Part shown: in pieces, positions 63,363 through 64,000 of the stretch
Numbering within the stretch: position 1 is the first letter of the stretch
Layout: each line of letters begins with the position of its first letter
Assembly: GCA_964019135.1 (NCBI GenBank)
Contig: OZ025265.1
Location: 19,815,143 to 19,879,142 of the forward strand
Source of the DNA: Arenicola marina
Taxonomy: Eukaryota > Annelida > Polychaeta > Arenicolidae
Reading direction: 5' to 3'
Length of the DNA: 64,000 bases
Program-made: the position numbers and the translations under genes
The notes under the pieces: model-generated
Databases searched by the model: none
Told to the model about the DNA's origin: nothing
The model's input: the letters and a program-made list of their open reading frames with translations, nothing else

Positions 63363-64000
63363 TCTATATACCGGGGATGCACGGCCACACCTGCCCGATC
63401 ATACCCGGTAATTATTGGCAATCTATATACCGGGGATGCACGGCCACACCTGCCCGATCATACCCGGTAATTATTGGTAATCTATATACCGGGGATGCAC
63501 GGCCACACCTGCCCGATCATACCCGGTAATTATTGGTAATCTATATACCGGGGATGCACGGCCACACCTGCCCGATCATACCCGGTAATTATTGGTAATC
63601 TATATACCGGGGATGCACGGCCACACCTGCCCGATCATACCCGGTAATTATTGGTAATCTATATACCGGGGATGCACGGCCACACCTGCCCGATCATACC
63701 CGGTAATTATTGGTAATCTATATACCGGGGATGCCCGGCCACACCTGCCCGATCATACCCGGTAATTATTGGTAATCTATATACCGGGGGTGCACGGCCA
63801 CACCTGCCCGATCATACCCGGTAATTATTGGTAATCTATATACCGGGGATGCACGGCCACACCTGCCCGATCATACCCGGTAATTATTGGTAATCTATAT
63901 ACCGGGGATGCACGGCCACACCTGCCCGATCATACCCGGTAATTATTGGTAATCTATATACCGGGGATGCACGGCCACACCTGCCCGATCATACCCGGTA
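63302..64000 (+). repeat. 59-bp array of the FLYWCH exon end, about 12 copies, continues past the window
   Basis: The unit is aatctatataccggggatgc, acggccacacctgcccgatc, atacccggtaattattggt. Starts at 63302, 63361, 63420 and so on at exactly 59 bp. Each repeats the codons for GMHGHTCPIIPG and a CCCG|GTAATT junction. Copies are almost identical (one g for a near 63790, one c for a near 63735), so the array is young. Confidence 0.97.

Overview
This window is animal genomic DNA. About 49.5 kb of it is one plus-strand, spliced host gene, the orthologue of PTPN23 (HD-PTP, an ALIX-like BRO1-domain endosomal protein with a C-terminal tyrosine-phosphatase domain). I could place 24 coding exons (1333-50851). 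The first exon, with the initiator ATG, lies upstream of the window. Exons encode, in order, the BRO1 domain (e1-e11), the V-shaped coiled-coil domain (e11-e16), a 1,176-codon Gly/Pro/Gln-rich linker in one 3.5 kb exon (e17), the PTP-like domain (e18-e23) and a conserved C-terminal tail (e24). Exon phases join cleanly throughout except at e23/e24. The phosphatase motifs are degenerate (WPD is WPA; the P-loop is QCSDGVGRSG), so the domain is probably inactive or nearly so.

The introns are dominated by tandem repeats. In five introns (5, 6, 14, 15, 20) the repeat unit is a copy of the end of the preceding exon plus its 5' splice donor, so each array strings together from 3 to about 90 decoy exon/donor junctions. 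The stop-codon end of the last exon, and an exon end of an unrelated neighbouring gene at the right edge of the window, have done the same. Other arrays grew out of SINEs (intron 4 from a SINE body, intron 16 from a tRNA-like SINE head). Intron 13 holds a 12.8 kb satellite of 36-bp units with a 5,641-bp higher-order period. Intron 20's array is interrupted by a 1,147-bp Helitron-like element whose empty site can be read from neighbouring units. I recall, unverified, that amphioxus genes were reported to carry minisatellites across exon/intron junctions ('mirages'). That, together with tRNA-derived SINEs, a PHD/esterase LINE and a PHD-FLYWCH gene, makes a cephalochordate or another invertebrate deuterostome my best guess, at moderate to low confidence.

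Downstream: 50852-56200 is 3' flank with decayed repeats and no recognised gene. From 56203 to about 61370 a nearly full-length but interrupted LINE lies on the minus strand (ORF1 with PHD, coiled coil, SGNH esterase and zinc knuckle; ORF2 with endonuclease and reverse transcriptase). From 61853 a plus-strand gene with its own TATA box encodes a PHD-type zinc finger, about 30 ALPAAT repeats and a FLYWCH-like zinc finger. It looks like the 5' part of a MULE-transposase-type gene and runs into a 59-bp array that continues past the window edge.
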